Of a stretch of 64,000 nt of DNA, positions 24,607-33,562 are shown in pieces. Position 1 is the first letter of the stretch. Each line of letters starts with the position of its first letter. This stretch comes from Candidatus Sulfopaludibacter sp. SbA3 (GTDB taxonomy: Bacteria > Acidobacteriota > Terriglobia > Bryobacterales > Bryobacteraceae), in the NCBI GenBank assembly GCA_945893365.1, contig CAMDED010000001.1, positions 124,001-188,000 on the forward strand, read 5' to 3'. The position numbers were made by a program, and so were the translations under genes. Below the pieces are notes generated by a model. That model worked only from the letters and a program-made list of their open reading frames with translations, did not search any database and had not been told where the DNA came from.

Positions 24607-27318
24607 TCAGGGCGCATTATTTTCTGGGGGGAAGTATTTCAGGAGGGACTCTACGGTAATGCGCCGATTCGTTCGATTGCCATCAGCCTTGAGGGCACCC
24701 TTTGCTGCGGCCTTTTCAATCGCGCGCTTACCGACGCCACCGAACCTGCTGGCCACCTCGAGAGTGACCGAATGCTTCAGTTTTCCGTCCGCACGGAGTA
24801 TCGCCATGTTGCCCTTCTCGGTCGTCCCCGCATCACGGTTGGCCTTTGACGCAGCGCTTCCCGGATTTGGGACTTGGCGGTCGATCTGGTCTGTGCCACT
24901 TGCGATGTCTGATTGCGTCGGGGTCGGTCGAGCGTAATTGACGAGCCAGTGCCCAACACGGTCTTCGAGGTACGGCTTGATCACCATCGCCAGGTTGTGG
25001 CGTTCGTTCAGCCCGATGTACTTCCACCATTCCAGATTCGACGAATTGATGCCAGGCGGCTCGCCTGGGTTGGGGGGTGGAATGACGGCATAAAAGCGAT
25101 ATCTGTACATGACCGCGTCGCCGACCACTTGGTGGTACAGGCAATTCTTGTCTGGGTCATTTCCTGCAAGCTCGACGACCTCGCGGCCCTTCCATCCGTC
25201 GGTGCCCGACTGCCAGTCTATGCGAGTTACCTTTTCTCCGGGACTGCTTTCCCACTCACTCCCGAAAACATTGCTGAGCAAATTGCGAGCCATCGCATTG
25301 AGAACATCCTGCGCGTCCCTCGCCTCCGTCGACGCTGCTTTGCGATATGCAGCCGCGTTCGCATCCAATACTTTTGTGGCGTACCGCCTGAAGGGCTCAA
25401 TGATTGCGCTGGCCAGGGGCCAATCTGAACCGCTGAACAGTTTCTCGATCTCGCTCCGCAATTCAGAACGTCCGTTTAGAGTAACGTCAGCGATGCGCTG
25501 TTCATCTTCAAGCGGGAGTACCGCATCGTCCGGTTCCTGCGGAACGCTCAGATCGATCCATTCAACCTGGCCGCTCAGTCGCGTGACGGGAATCGGTCCT
25601 TTCTGTGGGGCCGTTATCGTCCAGACCGGGTCTGTTTGTGAGGGCCGGTCCAGCGATCCCTTCGGGGGTGGACTCTGTTTGGCCGTCCTGGAGCGCGCCG
25701 CGTCTCCTAACCATTCAGGTATCTTCATTTCCGTGAGGTTCGGTACTCCGTGGCGTGCGTCTTCGCGGCCCTCTTCGACGCTGCCCAACTGGGATGGTGG
25801 ACCCCCACCCGTGCCGGTGGGCGCTGACGAATCAGCTTGAGCACCGGGCGATTCTCGCCTGTCATCCACTACGATTGTCTTGTAGCTTTCTGGAATCGCG
25901 AGCAGGATTGCGCATGTTGCCGGAAGCTTCTCCTCTCGAATGTCTGAGACGTGGGCACGGAATGCCTCATCCATCACGCCGGTGACGTCAGAGGAGTGCC
26001 GTCGGTAAAGTTGGACTATCCTCTCAGCGACTTGATCGGAGGAGAGAGGTCGCACATGTCGAAGCACGCGGCTCACCTCACCGTAGTGTTCAACGACCTG
26101 AAGCTCGTTCATCGAGCCTATCGCGGTCGCCGTGCGGATGAAGCTCTCTACCAAGGTGCGATCTTTTTCCGGAGTACGTGGGCCGGTCAGGAGGTCGATC
26201 TGATACAGACTGCCCGGATCGCGAGTGCTGAACCGGCTGGCGAGTGTGGCGAACTTGCGACTGATGCACTGGGAGCAGCGACCGCAGTGTGGCTTCTCTG
26301 TGGTCTGCTCGCGTGTGTGCGTGCAACTCACGCTTTGCCCGATCAAATGGCCGCATCCCGCGTCCCCGATCAAATTGACAACCTCGGTCTTGGTTATCCA
26401 AAGGAAAGGATTCTCGACTGTAAAGGTCTCCTCAACGAGAAGACTAAACAAGCTCGCAAAGCCGTCGAGAACTTGTGGATGAGTAGTTCGAGTGGCTCTC
26501 GTACCGACCACCTGCTCGCTGATGGGCAAATTCAGGCTAACGACGCCGTTCTCGTAAAACCGAATGCGCTTGAGGCCGAACACCCGCGCGACTGCGGCAC
26601 CAAGGGAGGCATACAGGAAGGTGCGGCTGCGTTGGGTGTATTCTCGACCCTCGGTCCCGCTCTGATGAACCCATACGGGAACATGAAGCGGTGGATTCTT
26701 CTTGCAAATCCCATGCAGTCCGGCGAGTAGTTTCTTTTGCCGGCTAAATACCTTGGAATTCGAGCGGTGGCTGACCAATGCGACTCGGCGCTCATTGAGC
26801 ACCGCCTCCTGAACTGTTCCGCCGAGTGAGTCCAGGCCACCCGAAAACAATAGCACCTCATCAAGCTCTTGGGTAGTTGAAGCGGCATCGCCAAGGGTAA
26901 GGTATTGCTGCATGGGCACGGCGTTGATTCGTTGCACGAAGTGAAACTCGTAGGTGTCTTCCGAAAGAATCGCGAGAGTCTTCTGCAACACATGAAGAAC
27001 GTTCGGTGACGACCAGATCGACGGCCGCCGAACGGGAATATGGAAAACGAAGTTTCGACGCCATTGAGCGCCGAACGCGAGCACGCCTTCGCCACCGCGA
27101 GTGACTGCCTGATCGGCGCAATACACGTAGCTGGCAATCTCGACCAAGTCCGTCAGGATGTCGGGAACATCGGTGGATAGCCGGCGGCTGATGTTGTCGA
27201 TCTCAAGATCAACGTTCGGCTCGTCGCCGCCCAAGTCCAGGCGGACAATGTTTTCGGGCTTGGCGCGACGTCGAGCCGGCGTACCACCGCAGAGGATGAT
27301 GTGGTCAGCGTTCGCCAC
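24607..27318 (-). CDS. QueC-like ATP-pyrophosphatase fusion protein with C-terminal HTH
   Basis: This 903-residue protein starts at GTG 27318 behind a GGAGGG site. Residues 1 to about 160 are a domain known to me only from QueC-like defence proteins (ASYVYCADQAVTRGG, then FHIPVRRPSIW). The QueC-like core follows with the PP-loop LLFSGGLDSLGG and a zinc motif CGRCSQC. From about residue 450 a disordered linker leads to a domain I do not recognise (FSGSDWPLASAIIEPFRRYA through YRYRFYAVIPPPNP). The last 60 residues form an Xis-like HTH (SVTLEVASRFGGVGKRAIEK). QueC makes 7-cyano-7-deazaguanine; QueC-like proteins in Qat and some CBASS systems act in phage defence. The gene overlaps its upstream partner by 14 bases. 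Confidence 0.75.
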   Translation of the reverse strand: MANADHIILCGGTPARRRAKPENIVRLDLGGDEPNVDLEIDNISRRLSTDVPDILTDLVEIASYVYCADQAVTRGGEGVLAFGAQWRRNFVFHIPVRRPSIWSSPNVLHVLQKTLAILSEDTYEFHFVQRINAVPMQQYLTLGDAASTTQELDEVLLFSGGLDSLGGTVQEAVLNERRVALVSHRSNSKVFSRQKKLLAGLHGICKKNPPLHVPVWVHQSGTEGREYTQRSRTFLYASLGAAVARVFGLKRIRFYENGVVSLNLPISEQVVGTRATRTTHPQVLDGFASLFSLLVEETFTVENPFLWITKTEVVNLIGDAGCGHLIGQSVSCTHTREQTTEKPHCGRCSQCISRKFATLASRFSTRDPGSLYQIDLLTGPRTPEKDRTLVESFIRTATAIGSMNELQVVEHYGEVSRVLRHVRPLSSDQVAERIVQLYRRHSSDVTGVMDEAFRAHVSDIREEKLPATCAILLAIPESYKTIVVDDRRESPGAQADSSAPTGTGGGPPSQLGSVEEGREDARHGVPNLTEMKIPEWLGDAARSRTAKQSPPPKGSLDRPSQTDPVWTITAPQKGPIPVTRLSGQVEWIDLSVPQEPDDAVLPLEDEQRIADVTLNGRSELRSEIEKLFSGSDWPLASAIIEPFRRYATKVLDANAAAYRKAASTEARDAQDVLNAMARNLLSNVFGSEWESSPGEKVTRIDWQSGTDGWKGREVVELAGNDPDKNCLYHQVVGDAVMYRYRFYAVIPPPNPGEPPGINSSNLEWWKYIGLNERHNLAMVIKPYLEDRVGHWLVNYARPTPTQSDIASGTDQIDRQVPNPGSAASKANRDAGTTEKGNMAILRADGKLKHSVTLEVASRFGGVGKRAIEKAAAKGALKADGNRTNRRITVESLLKYFPPENNAP

Positions 27319-28069
27319 CCTCCGCCCCCTTCTGAAGCTCCGAGCCGAGCTTCGTCATGGCGTGACTAATGAATCCCGCCGCCTTCCTTGGCGTGATGCC
27401 GCCCTGGTAATTCGCCTTCGAAAACCACTCGGCCGCGAACTGTTCAACAATCTTAGATGCCTGTTTGCAATGAAGCGACAACGCCTCCCTGAATTGCCGA
27501 TTGGCATCGACCGTTTCGAGTTTGTTCGATAGTTCACGACTCAGGAAATAGGTCAGGTATCTTTCCGTCAGCCGCGCAAAGAAGTCGCGTGCGACCACCG
27601 AGAAATTGACCGGCGTGCCCAGCCGCGCCAACTCGCGATGAATATCTTCGGGCGTCGTTTCGAACAGGCTCGTGGTTCGTTGCCCTAAGACGGAAGTGAG
27701 GGTTTCCGCCGCCCCCATCTGAGCCATTTCTCCCAGATCTGTGCGACCGCCGACGCGGTAAACATGAGCGTCCACGGCATCAGAGAAGCCGCCGACCAGT
27801 TCCATCAGAGTCGCTTCACCGGTAATCGACACACCGATCTTGGCGAGTTCCGCAACGAGGTTCGCTTTTCGCGCGCAAAGTGGGAACTGCGTCAAGAGCC
27901 AAAAGGAGTGAAGAAGTGCGGGGTCGCGCGCCGCATCATCCAAACCAAGTTTGGAAGCACCGAGAGTAGCAGCTGCGATGTCAGCAGTGTCGGCGCCGCC
28001 GCCGATCAGGCCGACGACCTCCTGCCATTTCCGCGTTCGCGGAAGCCTTCCGAGCAGAGAATGACCCAT
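27305..28069 (-). CDS. Unknown partner of the QueC-like fusion protein
   Basis: This 254-residue protein is not recognised. It is mostly helical, with a Gly/Ala-rich middle (LIGGGADTADIAAATLGASK) and a helical second half containing a basic-acidic stretch (FFARLTERYLTYFLSRELSN). I start it at ATG 28069 behind GAAGGG; a TTG at 28081 is the alternative. It is divergent to the large helicase gene and overlaps the QueC-like gene by 14 bases, so both are surely translated together. No enzyme motif is visible. Confidence 0.6.
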   Translation of the reverse strand: MGHSLLGRLPRTRKWQEVVGLIGGGADTADIAAATLGASKLGLDDAARDPALLHSFWLLTQFPLCARKANLVAELAKIGVSITGEATLMELVGGFSDAVDAHVYRVGGRTDLGEMAQMGAAETLTSVLGQRTTSLFETTPEDIHRELARLGTPVNFSVVARDFFARLTERYLTYFLSRELSNKLETVDANRQFREALSLHCKQASKIVEQFAAEWFSKANYQGGITPRKAAGFISHAMTKLGSELQKGAEGGER

Positions 28070-28393
28070 TGCACCCTTCAACGGTCCCTGGACAATTTAG
28101 CGAAGTAACCACTTTACGCTTTTTTCAGGGACTCAAGCGGCGCAAACCAAACCCCTCACACGCCCCAAGCGCCGCCGCCTACGCCGCCCGCTTCGCCATC
28201 AGGTCATGTAAGATTCCAGCGCCGGACAACCCGCTGGGGAATAGAATGGTTGTTCTCGGATAGCGAACGAAAAACAGCGGATCGCTGCGGATAGGCAGTG
28301 GTCTGCCGACGCGATCAGCGTCGCATACTGCCTTTGGCGCGGGGGCCGCATGAAGGATACGGGCCCAAGAAAGATAGGGACTCAGGCGACGAC
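28070..28393. other. Divergent intergenic region
   Basis: About 320 bases separate the QueC-partner gene (leftwards) from the helicase gene (rightwards). It should hold two divergent promoters. I see no clear consensus boxes, no small gene and no repeat that stands out. A short frame at 28298 continues into the helicase frame, but its composition does not look coding. Confidence 0.4.
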
Positions 28394-31300
28394 ATGAATG
28401 TATTCGAACTTCGTGAGCGGTTGATCGGCGATTATTCCTCCTACATCCGGAGTTTCATCAAAATTCGGGACGAGCGAGTCGATGCGCTTGTCACCTCGTG
28501 CCTTGACCGCGGTCTCCTGTGGCCGAATCCGCTGATCCAGCTCAACCCTAATTTTGAATTCTCTGGTTCCGTGGAAGCCATGTCTGCCGACGGCACGCTC
28601 CACCCGGAGTGCGCGCGAGTATTCCGCGCCAAAAAACGGGAGGGCATCGGCAAAACCCTCCAACTCTATCTCCATCAGGCCGAAGCTATCCAAAAGGCGA
28701 GAGAAGGCCGCAATTACGTTCTCACCACCGGAACCGGTTCCGGGAAGAGCCTCGCCTACATCATTCCAATCGTCGATCGCGTTATTCGCGACGGCGGCGG
28801 CAAGGGGATTCAGGCAATTGTCGTCTACCCGATGAACGCGCTCGCAAACAGCCAGTTGGGTGAACTCCACAAATTCCTCTGTGACGGCTATCCCGACGGC
28901 AAAGGCCCCGTGACATTCGCCCGCTATACCGGTCAGGAGGACGATGCGGAGCGGAAACGCATCGTTGCGACTCCCCCGGACATCCTGCTCACCAACTACG
29001 TGATGCTCGAACTGATCCTGACGCGGCCCTATGAGAGCGGGCTGATCAAGGCGGCGCAGGGATTGAAGTTCCTCGTTCTCGATGAACTGCATACCTATCG
29101 CGGAAGGCAGGGCGCCGATGTAGCTTTGCTCGTCCGCCGTTCTCGCGAGTTCTTTAGTGCGAAATCGATGCAGGTGGTCGGTACGTCCGCAACGCTTGCC
29201 GGTCCGGGGACATTTGCCGAGCAACGAGCCGAAGTCGCGCAAGTCGCGTCCGTACTTTTTGGTGCGGAAGTGACCACTGACGACGTTATCGGCGAAACTC
29301 TTCAGCGCTCCACTTCCGAGAAATTATCAGCTGATCCGGACTTTGTCTCTGCCTTGAGGCAGCGTTGTCAGGCCGAAAGCAAACCGCCCGTCCTCTATGA
29401 GCAGTTTGTCGCCGATCCGCTCTCCAACTGGATCGAGGGAAAATTCGGCGTGTATCGCGATCCCGAATATGGCAGACTCCGGCGTCAGAAACCCTCCAGC
29501 CTGACTGGCGCGGCCGCCGAACTAGGCGAACTCACCGGTATAGATCCTGGGATTTCTCAGAGGCTGATAGCTGATACGCTGCTGGCAGGATACCACTGCG
29601 AGCCGAATCCCCAGACCGGTTTCTCCCCCTTTGCGTTTCGGCTGCACCAGTTCATCAGTCGCGGGGATACCGTCTACGCCTCGCTCGAAGCCGAAGACAC
29701 GCGCTATCTCACGTTGAACCGCCAGCAGTTCGTGCCCGGTGATCGCAACAAAATTCTGCTCCCTCTGGTTTTCTGCCGCGAATGCGGCCGGGAATACTAC
29801 TGTGTGCGGCGTACCGAAGATGATGATGCCCCCGTAAACTTCTCGGCGCGTGAATTGCAAGACCGTTCCAGCATCGACAAGTCCGTCGCCGGTTTCCTTT
29901 TCCTCAGTATCGAGCGTCCCTGGCCTTCGGGCACGGAAGAAGAAATTGCGCGAGTCCCAGACGATTGGAAAGAAGAGACCGGCAAGGGCACTCAGATCAA
30001 ACGGTCATTGCGAAAAATGCTGCCTCAACCGGTTTCCATCTCGGCCAAGGGGCAGTCGGGTGGGGACGTGCATTGCCATTTCCTTCCCGCACCCTTTCGC
30101 TTTTGCCTGCACTGTGGGGTTTCGCACTCGTCCCGCACTACCTCTGATTTCGGCAAACTGACTTCTCTCGGCACCGAAGGACGCAGCACCGCCACCACTC
30201 TACTGAGCCTCGCCACGGTCCGTCACTTGCATAAGGAAGGCACACTTGCCCCGCAGGCGCGGAAGCTGCTCAGCTTTACTGATAACCGGCAGGACGCTTC
30301 TCTTCAGGCGGGTCATTTCAACGATTTCGTGCAAATCGGCCTGCTCCGCGCCGCTCTCTTCAAAGCCTGTGAGAACGCCGCCCCGGCAGGACTGTCGCAC
30401 GATGTCCTCACTCAAAGGGTCTTCGACTCTCTTGCCTTTCCCTTCGCCGGTTTCTCGAAAGATCCTGATCTCAGGTTCCAGGCGAAGGTCCAGACCGAAC
30501 TGGCGTTCCGCAACGTAATCGGCTACCGGCTCTACCACGACCTCCGGCGTGGGTGGCGCGTCACTTCGCCCAACCTCGAACAATGTGGACTTCTCGAAAT
30601 CCAGTACCTCTCTCTCGACGAACTGTGTGCAGACCAGCCTTCCTGGGCCGGCCACCATCCCGCCCTCGCGGGCGCATCGCCCGAAACCCGTAAGAAAATC
30701 GCCCACACGCTTCTCGATTTCATGCGGCGCTCCATGGCCATTCAAGTGGACTATCTGGACCAGATGAAGCAGGAGACCATCCTGCAGCAAAGCAATCAGC
30801 GGCTCATCGATCCCTGGGCTTTTGACGAGAATGAACTTCTGGAGCATGCCACAATTCTGTATCCCCGGCCGGGCGCGGAATCGGATTCCAGAGGCGATGT
30901 ATTTGTCACGGCGCGCGGCGGCTTCGGCCAGTTTCTTCGCCGCTCCGAAAACCTGCCCGAATATCGCACCAAGCTCACGACAGCCGACGCTGACCGGATC
31001 ATCGGCCAGTTGTTGAGTACGCTCCAGTCCGCCGGACTTGCGGAAATTGTCCGTGAACCACGGGAAACCGGCGACGTACCCGGCTACCGTCTGCCTGCCT
31101 CAGCCCTTGTTTGGACGGCTTCCACCGGTGAGCGCCCGTTCCGCGATCCCATCCGTGTTCCAGGCGAATCGACCGCCGAGGGTCGAACCAATCGCTTCTT
31201 TGTAGACTTTTACCGCAACATGGCCGCGGAGCTCGTCGGCTACGAAGCCCGCGAGCACACCGCGCAAGTCCCTTATGAGGACCGCATCAAACGCGAAGAG

Positions 31301-33562
31301 CGTTTCCGCAAAGGCGATTTGCCCGTCATGTACTGTTCGCCCACCATGGAACTCGGCGTGGACATTGCCGAACTCAATGTGGTCAACATGCGCAACATTC
31401 CGCCTACACCCGCCAACTACGCGCAACGTAGTGGGCGGGCGGGGCGGAGCGGCCAGCCGGCCCTTGTGTTTACCTACTGCACCACCGGCAGTCCCCACGA
31501 TCAGTACTTCTTCAAACGCCCGCAGCGCATGGTCTCTGGGGAAGTCACGCCGCCCCGTCTCGACCTCGCGAATGAGGACCTCGTTCGCGCGCACCTCCAA
31601 GCCATCTGGCTCAAGGAGTCCGGACTCGACCTTCGGAAGTCGCTTAGCGACCTCCTCGACGTTGCCGGTAACGACCCGACTCTGCGGACCATCGATTCGG
31701 TTCTGGAAGATTTGCGCAGAATACCACCGCGCATCGCGGCGCTGACGCGGGCGCATCGCGTGCTGAATACGTTCCGAAAAGACCTTGAAAGCGCTGATTG
31801 GTACACGCCCGAATGGGCCGATGAGGTCTTCAGCCAGATCGAGACCAGCTTCGAGAGCGCATGCCAGCGATGGCGCGGTCTCTGCCGGGCGGCGCTCGAC
31901 CAACAGCGTACCCAGAACGCCATCATCATGGATATGTCGCGCTCCGTTGAAGACCGGCGTCAGGCTGAACGCCTCCGCCGCGAGGCTGAATCCCAGTACA
32001 AGCTCCTGACCGAAACGCAGAACATCATGCAGTCGGATTTCTACAGCTACCGCTACTTCGCGAGCGAAGGCTTCCTCCCCGGCTATAATTTTCCGCGCCT
32101 GCCGCTCTCCGCCTATATTCCGGCCCGGCGAACCACCCAGCGCGATGAGTTCCTATCCCGCCCCCGCTTCCTCGCCATCACCGAATTTGGCCCGCGCGCC
32201 ATCGTATACCACGAGGGATCGCGATACCTCGTGAATAAGGTCATCTTGCCGCTCGGTACTGACGGGCCGATTCTCGGAAGGCTGAAACGGTGTGAGCATT
32301 GCGGTTACCTTCACGTCATCACAAATCCCCCAGGCCCCGATCTCTGCGAGAACTGCGACGTGCCGCTCCCCTCTGCGATGGACAAGATGTTGCGATTGCA
32401 AAACGTATCCACTCGCCGTAAAGACAAGATCAATTCCGACGAGGAAGAGCGGCTCCGGCTCGGCTACGAAACCCAGAGCGGTTTCCGTTACGCCGAATAT
32501 CGAGGCATGACGTCGCACCAGACGGCCCAGGTGCAGTCGGGGCCGGTGACCGTCGGCGAAATCCACTACGGTCACGCCGCAACTCTCTGGCGGATTAACC
32601 TCGGCTGGCGCCGCCGCAGGAATCGCGACCAGTATGGCTTCGTCCTCGATACCGAGCGTGGCTACTGGCAGCGCAGCGAAGAGAGTCTCTCCGATTCGGA
32701 CGACGGCGGCGTCGATCTTGACCCGGTGAGCCGCCGGAATGAACGCGTAATCCCCTACGTCGAAGACCGTCGGAACACGCTCATTTTCGAGCCGCTCCTG
32801 ACGCAGTCGCGCGAGGTCATCACGTCGCTCGCGTTTGCACTCAAGAACGCTATTCAAATTTCCTACCAGCTCGAAGACGGTGAACTCGCCGCCGAACTAC
32901 TTCCGGATTGGTCCGAACCCCGCACCATCCTGCTCTACGAATCGGCCGAAGGCGGCGCGGGCGTACTCCGCCGTCTCCTGGCCGATCCGGCCGCATTCCC
33001 CCGCATCGCCCGTGAGGCGCTCAATCTGTGTCACTTTGAGCCCGATACTGGCGACGATCTCCATCGCGCGCCGGGTTCCGCGGAAGACTGCGAAGCCGCG
33101 TGTTACGATTGCCTGCTGAGCTACTCCAACCAGCTCCAGCATCCGCTCCTGGACCGCAAGGCCATCAAAGACTTTCTCTTCGAATTCCAAAGCTCGACCG
33201 TCGTGATTTCGCCCGCAGCCATGCCGCGCGCCACGCACCTCGCCGAGCTCAAGCGCCTCTGCGCGTCCAAGCTCGAAGAAGGATGGCTCGATTTTCTTGA
33301 AGCCAACGACTGTCGTCTGCCCTCGTCTGCCCAAGGCTTCATCGAGGCTGCCATGACAAGACCGGATTTCTTCTACGACGGCCACAACGTCGCCATCTAC
33401 GTGGACGGCCCTCCCCATGATCATCCCGAGCGCCAGCAACGCGACCGCGCACAGCAGGACCGGATGGAAGACCTCGGGTACCAGGTAATCCGGTTCGGCC
33501 ATAAGGATGATTGGACTGCGATAGTCCGAAGCAAACGCGGTATCTTCGGAATCGTCAAATGA
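28394..33562 (+). CDS. DEAD/DEAH helicase with DUF1998 and C-terminal nuclease-like domain (DISARM-like)
   Basis: This 1722-residue protein is a large defence-type helicase. Motifs: TTGTGSGKSLAY (Walker A, near residue 115), LDELHTYRGRQGAD, SATLAG, and YAQRSGRAGRSGQP (motif VI) near residue 1015. Cys clusters (CRECGREYYC, CEHCGYLH with CENC, and DCEAACYDCLLSY) surround a DUF1998-type region near 1480-1610. The last 70 residues (VAIYVDGPPHDH, then RMEDLGYQVIRFG) look like a Vsr/DUF559 endonuclease fold. In DISARM, helicase DrmA and DUF1998 protein DrmB are separate; here they appear joined. Druantia DruE is the main alternative by size. I start at ATG 28394. The end overlaps the next gene as ATGA. 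Confidence 0.85.
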   Translation: MNVFELRERLIGDYSSYIRSFIKIRDERVDALVTSCLDRGLLWPNPLIQLNPNFEFSGSVEAMSADGTLHPECARVFRAKKREGIGKTLQLYLHQAEAIQKAREGRNYVLTTGTGSGKSLAYIIPIVDRVIRDGGGKGIQAIVVYPMNALANSQLGELHKFLCDGYPDGKGPVTFARYTGQEDDAERKRIVATPPDILLTNYVMLELILTRPYESGLIKAAQGLKFLVLDELHTYRGRQGADVALLVRRSREFFSAKSMQVVGTSATLAGPGTFAEQRAEVAQVASVLFGAEVTTDDVIGETLQRSTSEKLSADPDFVSALRQRCQAESKPPVLYEQFVADPLSNWIEGKFGVYRDPEYGRLRRQKPSSLTGAAAELGELTGIDPGISQRLIADTLLAGYHCEPNPQTGFSPFAFRLHQFISRGDTVYASLEAEDTRYLTLNRQQFVPGDRNKILLPLVFCRECGREYYCVRRTEDDDAPVNFSARELQDRSSIDKSVAGFLFLSIERPWPSGTEEEIARVPDDWKEETGKGTQIKRSLRKMLPQPVSISAKGQSGGDVHCHFLPAPFRFCLHCGVSHSSRTTSDFGKLTSLGTEGRSTATTLLSLATVRHLHKEGTLAPQARKLLSFTDNRQDASLQAGHFNDFVQIGLLRAALFKACENAAPAGLSHDVLTQRVFDSLAFPFAGFSKDPDLRFQAKVQTELAFRNVIGYRLYHDLRRGWRVTSPNLEQCGLLEIQYLSLDELCADQPSWAGHHPALAGASPETRKKIAHTLLDFMRRSMAIQVDYLDQMKQETILQQSNQRLIDPWAFDENELLEHATILYPRPGAESDSRGDVFVTARGGFGQFLRRSENLPEYRTKLTTADADRIIGQLLSTLQSAGLAEIVREPRETGDVPGYRLPASALVWTASTGERPFRDPIRVPGESTAEGRTNRFFVDFYRNMAAELVGYEAREHTAQVPYEDRIKREERFRKGDLPVMYCSPTMELGVDIAELNVVNMRNIPPTPANYAQRSGRAGRSGQPALVFTYCTTGSPHDQYFFKRPQRMVSGEVTPPRLDLANEDLVRAHLQAIWLKESGLDLRKSLSDLLDVAGNDPTLRTIDSVLEDLRRIPPRIAALTRAHRVLNTFRKDLESADWYTPEWADEVFSQIETSFESACQRWRGLCRAALDQQRTQNAIIMDMSRSVEDRRQAERLRREAESQYKLLTETQNIMQSDFYSYRYFASEGFLPGYNFPRLPLSAYIPARRTTQRDEFLSRPRFLAITEFGPRAIVYHEGSRYLVNKVILPLGTDGPILGRLKRCEHCGYLHVITNPPGPDLCENCDVPLPSAMDKMLRLQNVSTRRKDKINSDEEERLRLGYETQSGFRYAEYRGMTSHQTAQVQSGPVTVGEIHYGHAATLWRINLGWRRRRNRDQYGFVLDTERGYWQRSEESLSDSDDGGVDLDPVSRRNERVIPYVEDRRNTLIFEPLLTQSREVITSLAFALKNAIQISYQLEDGELAAELLPDWSEPRTILLYESAEGGAGVLRRLLADPAAFPRIAREALNLCHFEPDTGDDLHRAPGSAEDCEAACYDCLLSYSNQLQHPLLDRKAIKDFLFEFQSSTVVISPAAMPRATHLAELKRLCASKLEEGWLDFLEANDCRLPSSAQGFIEAAMTRPDFFYDGHNVAIYVDGPPHDHPERQQRDRAQQDRMEDLGYQVIRFGHKDDWTAIVRSKRGIFGIVK

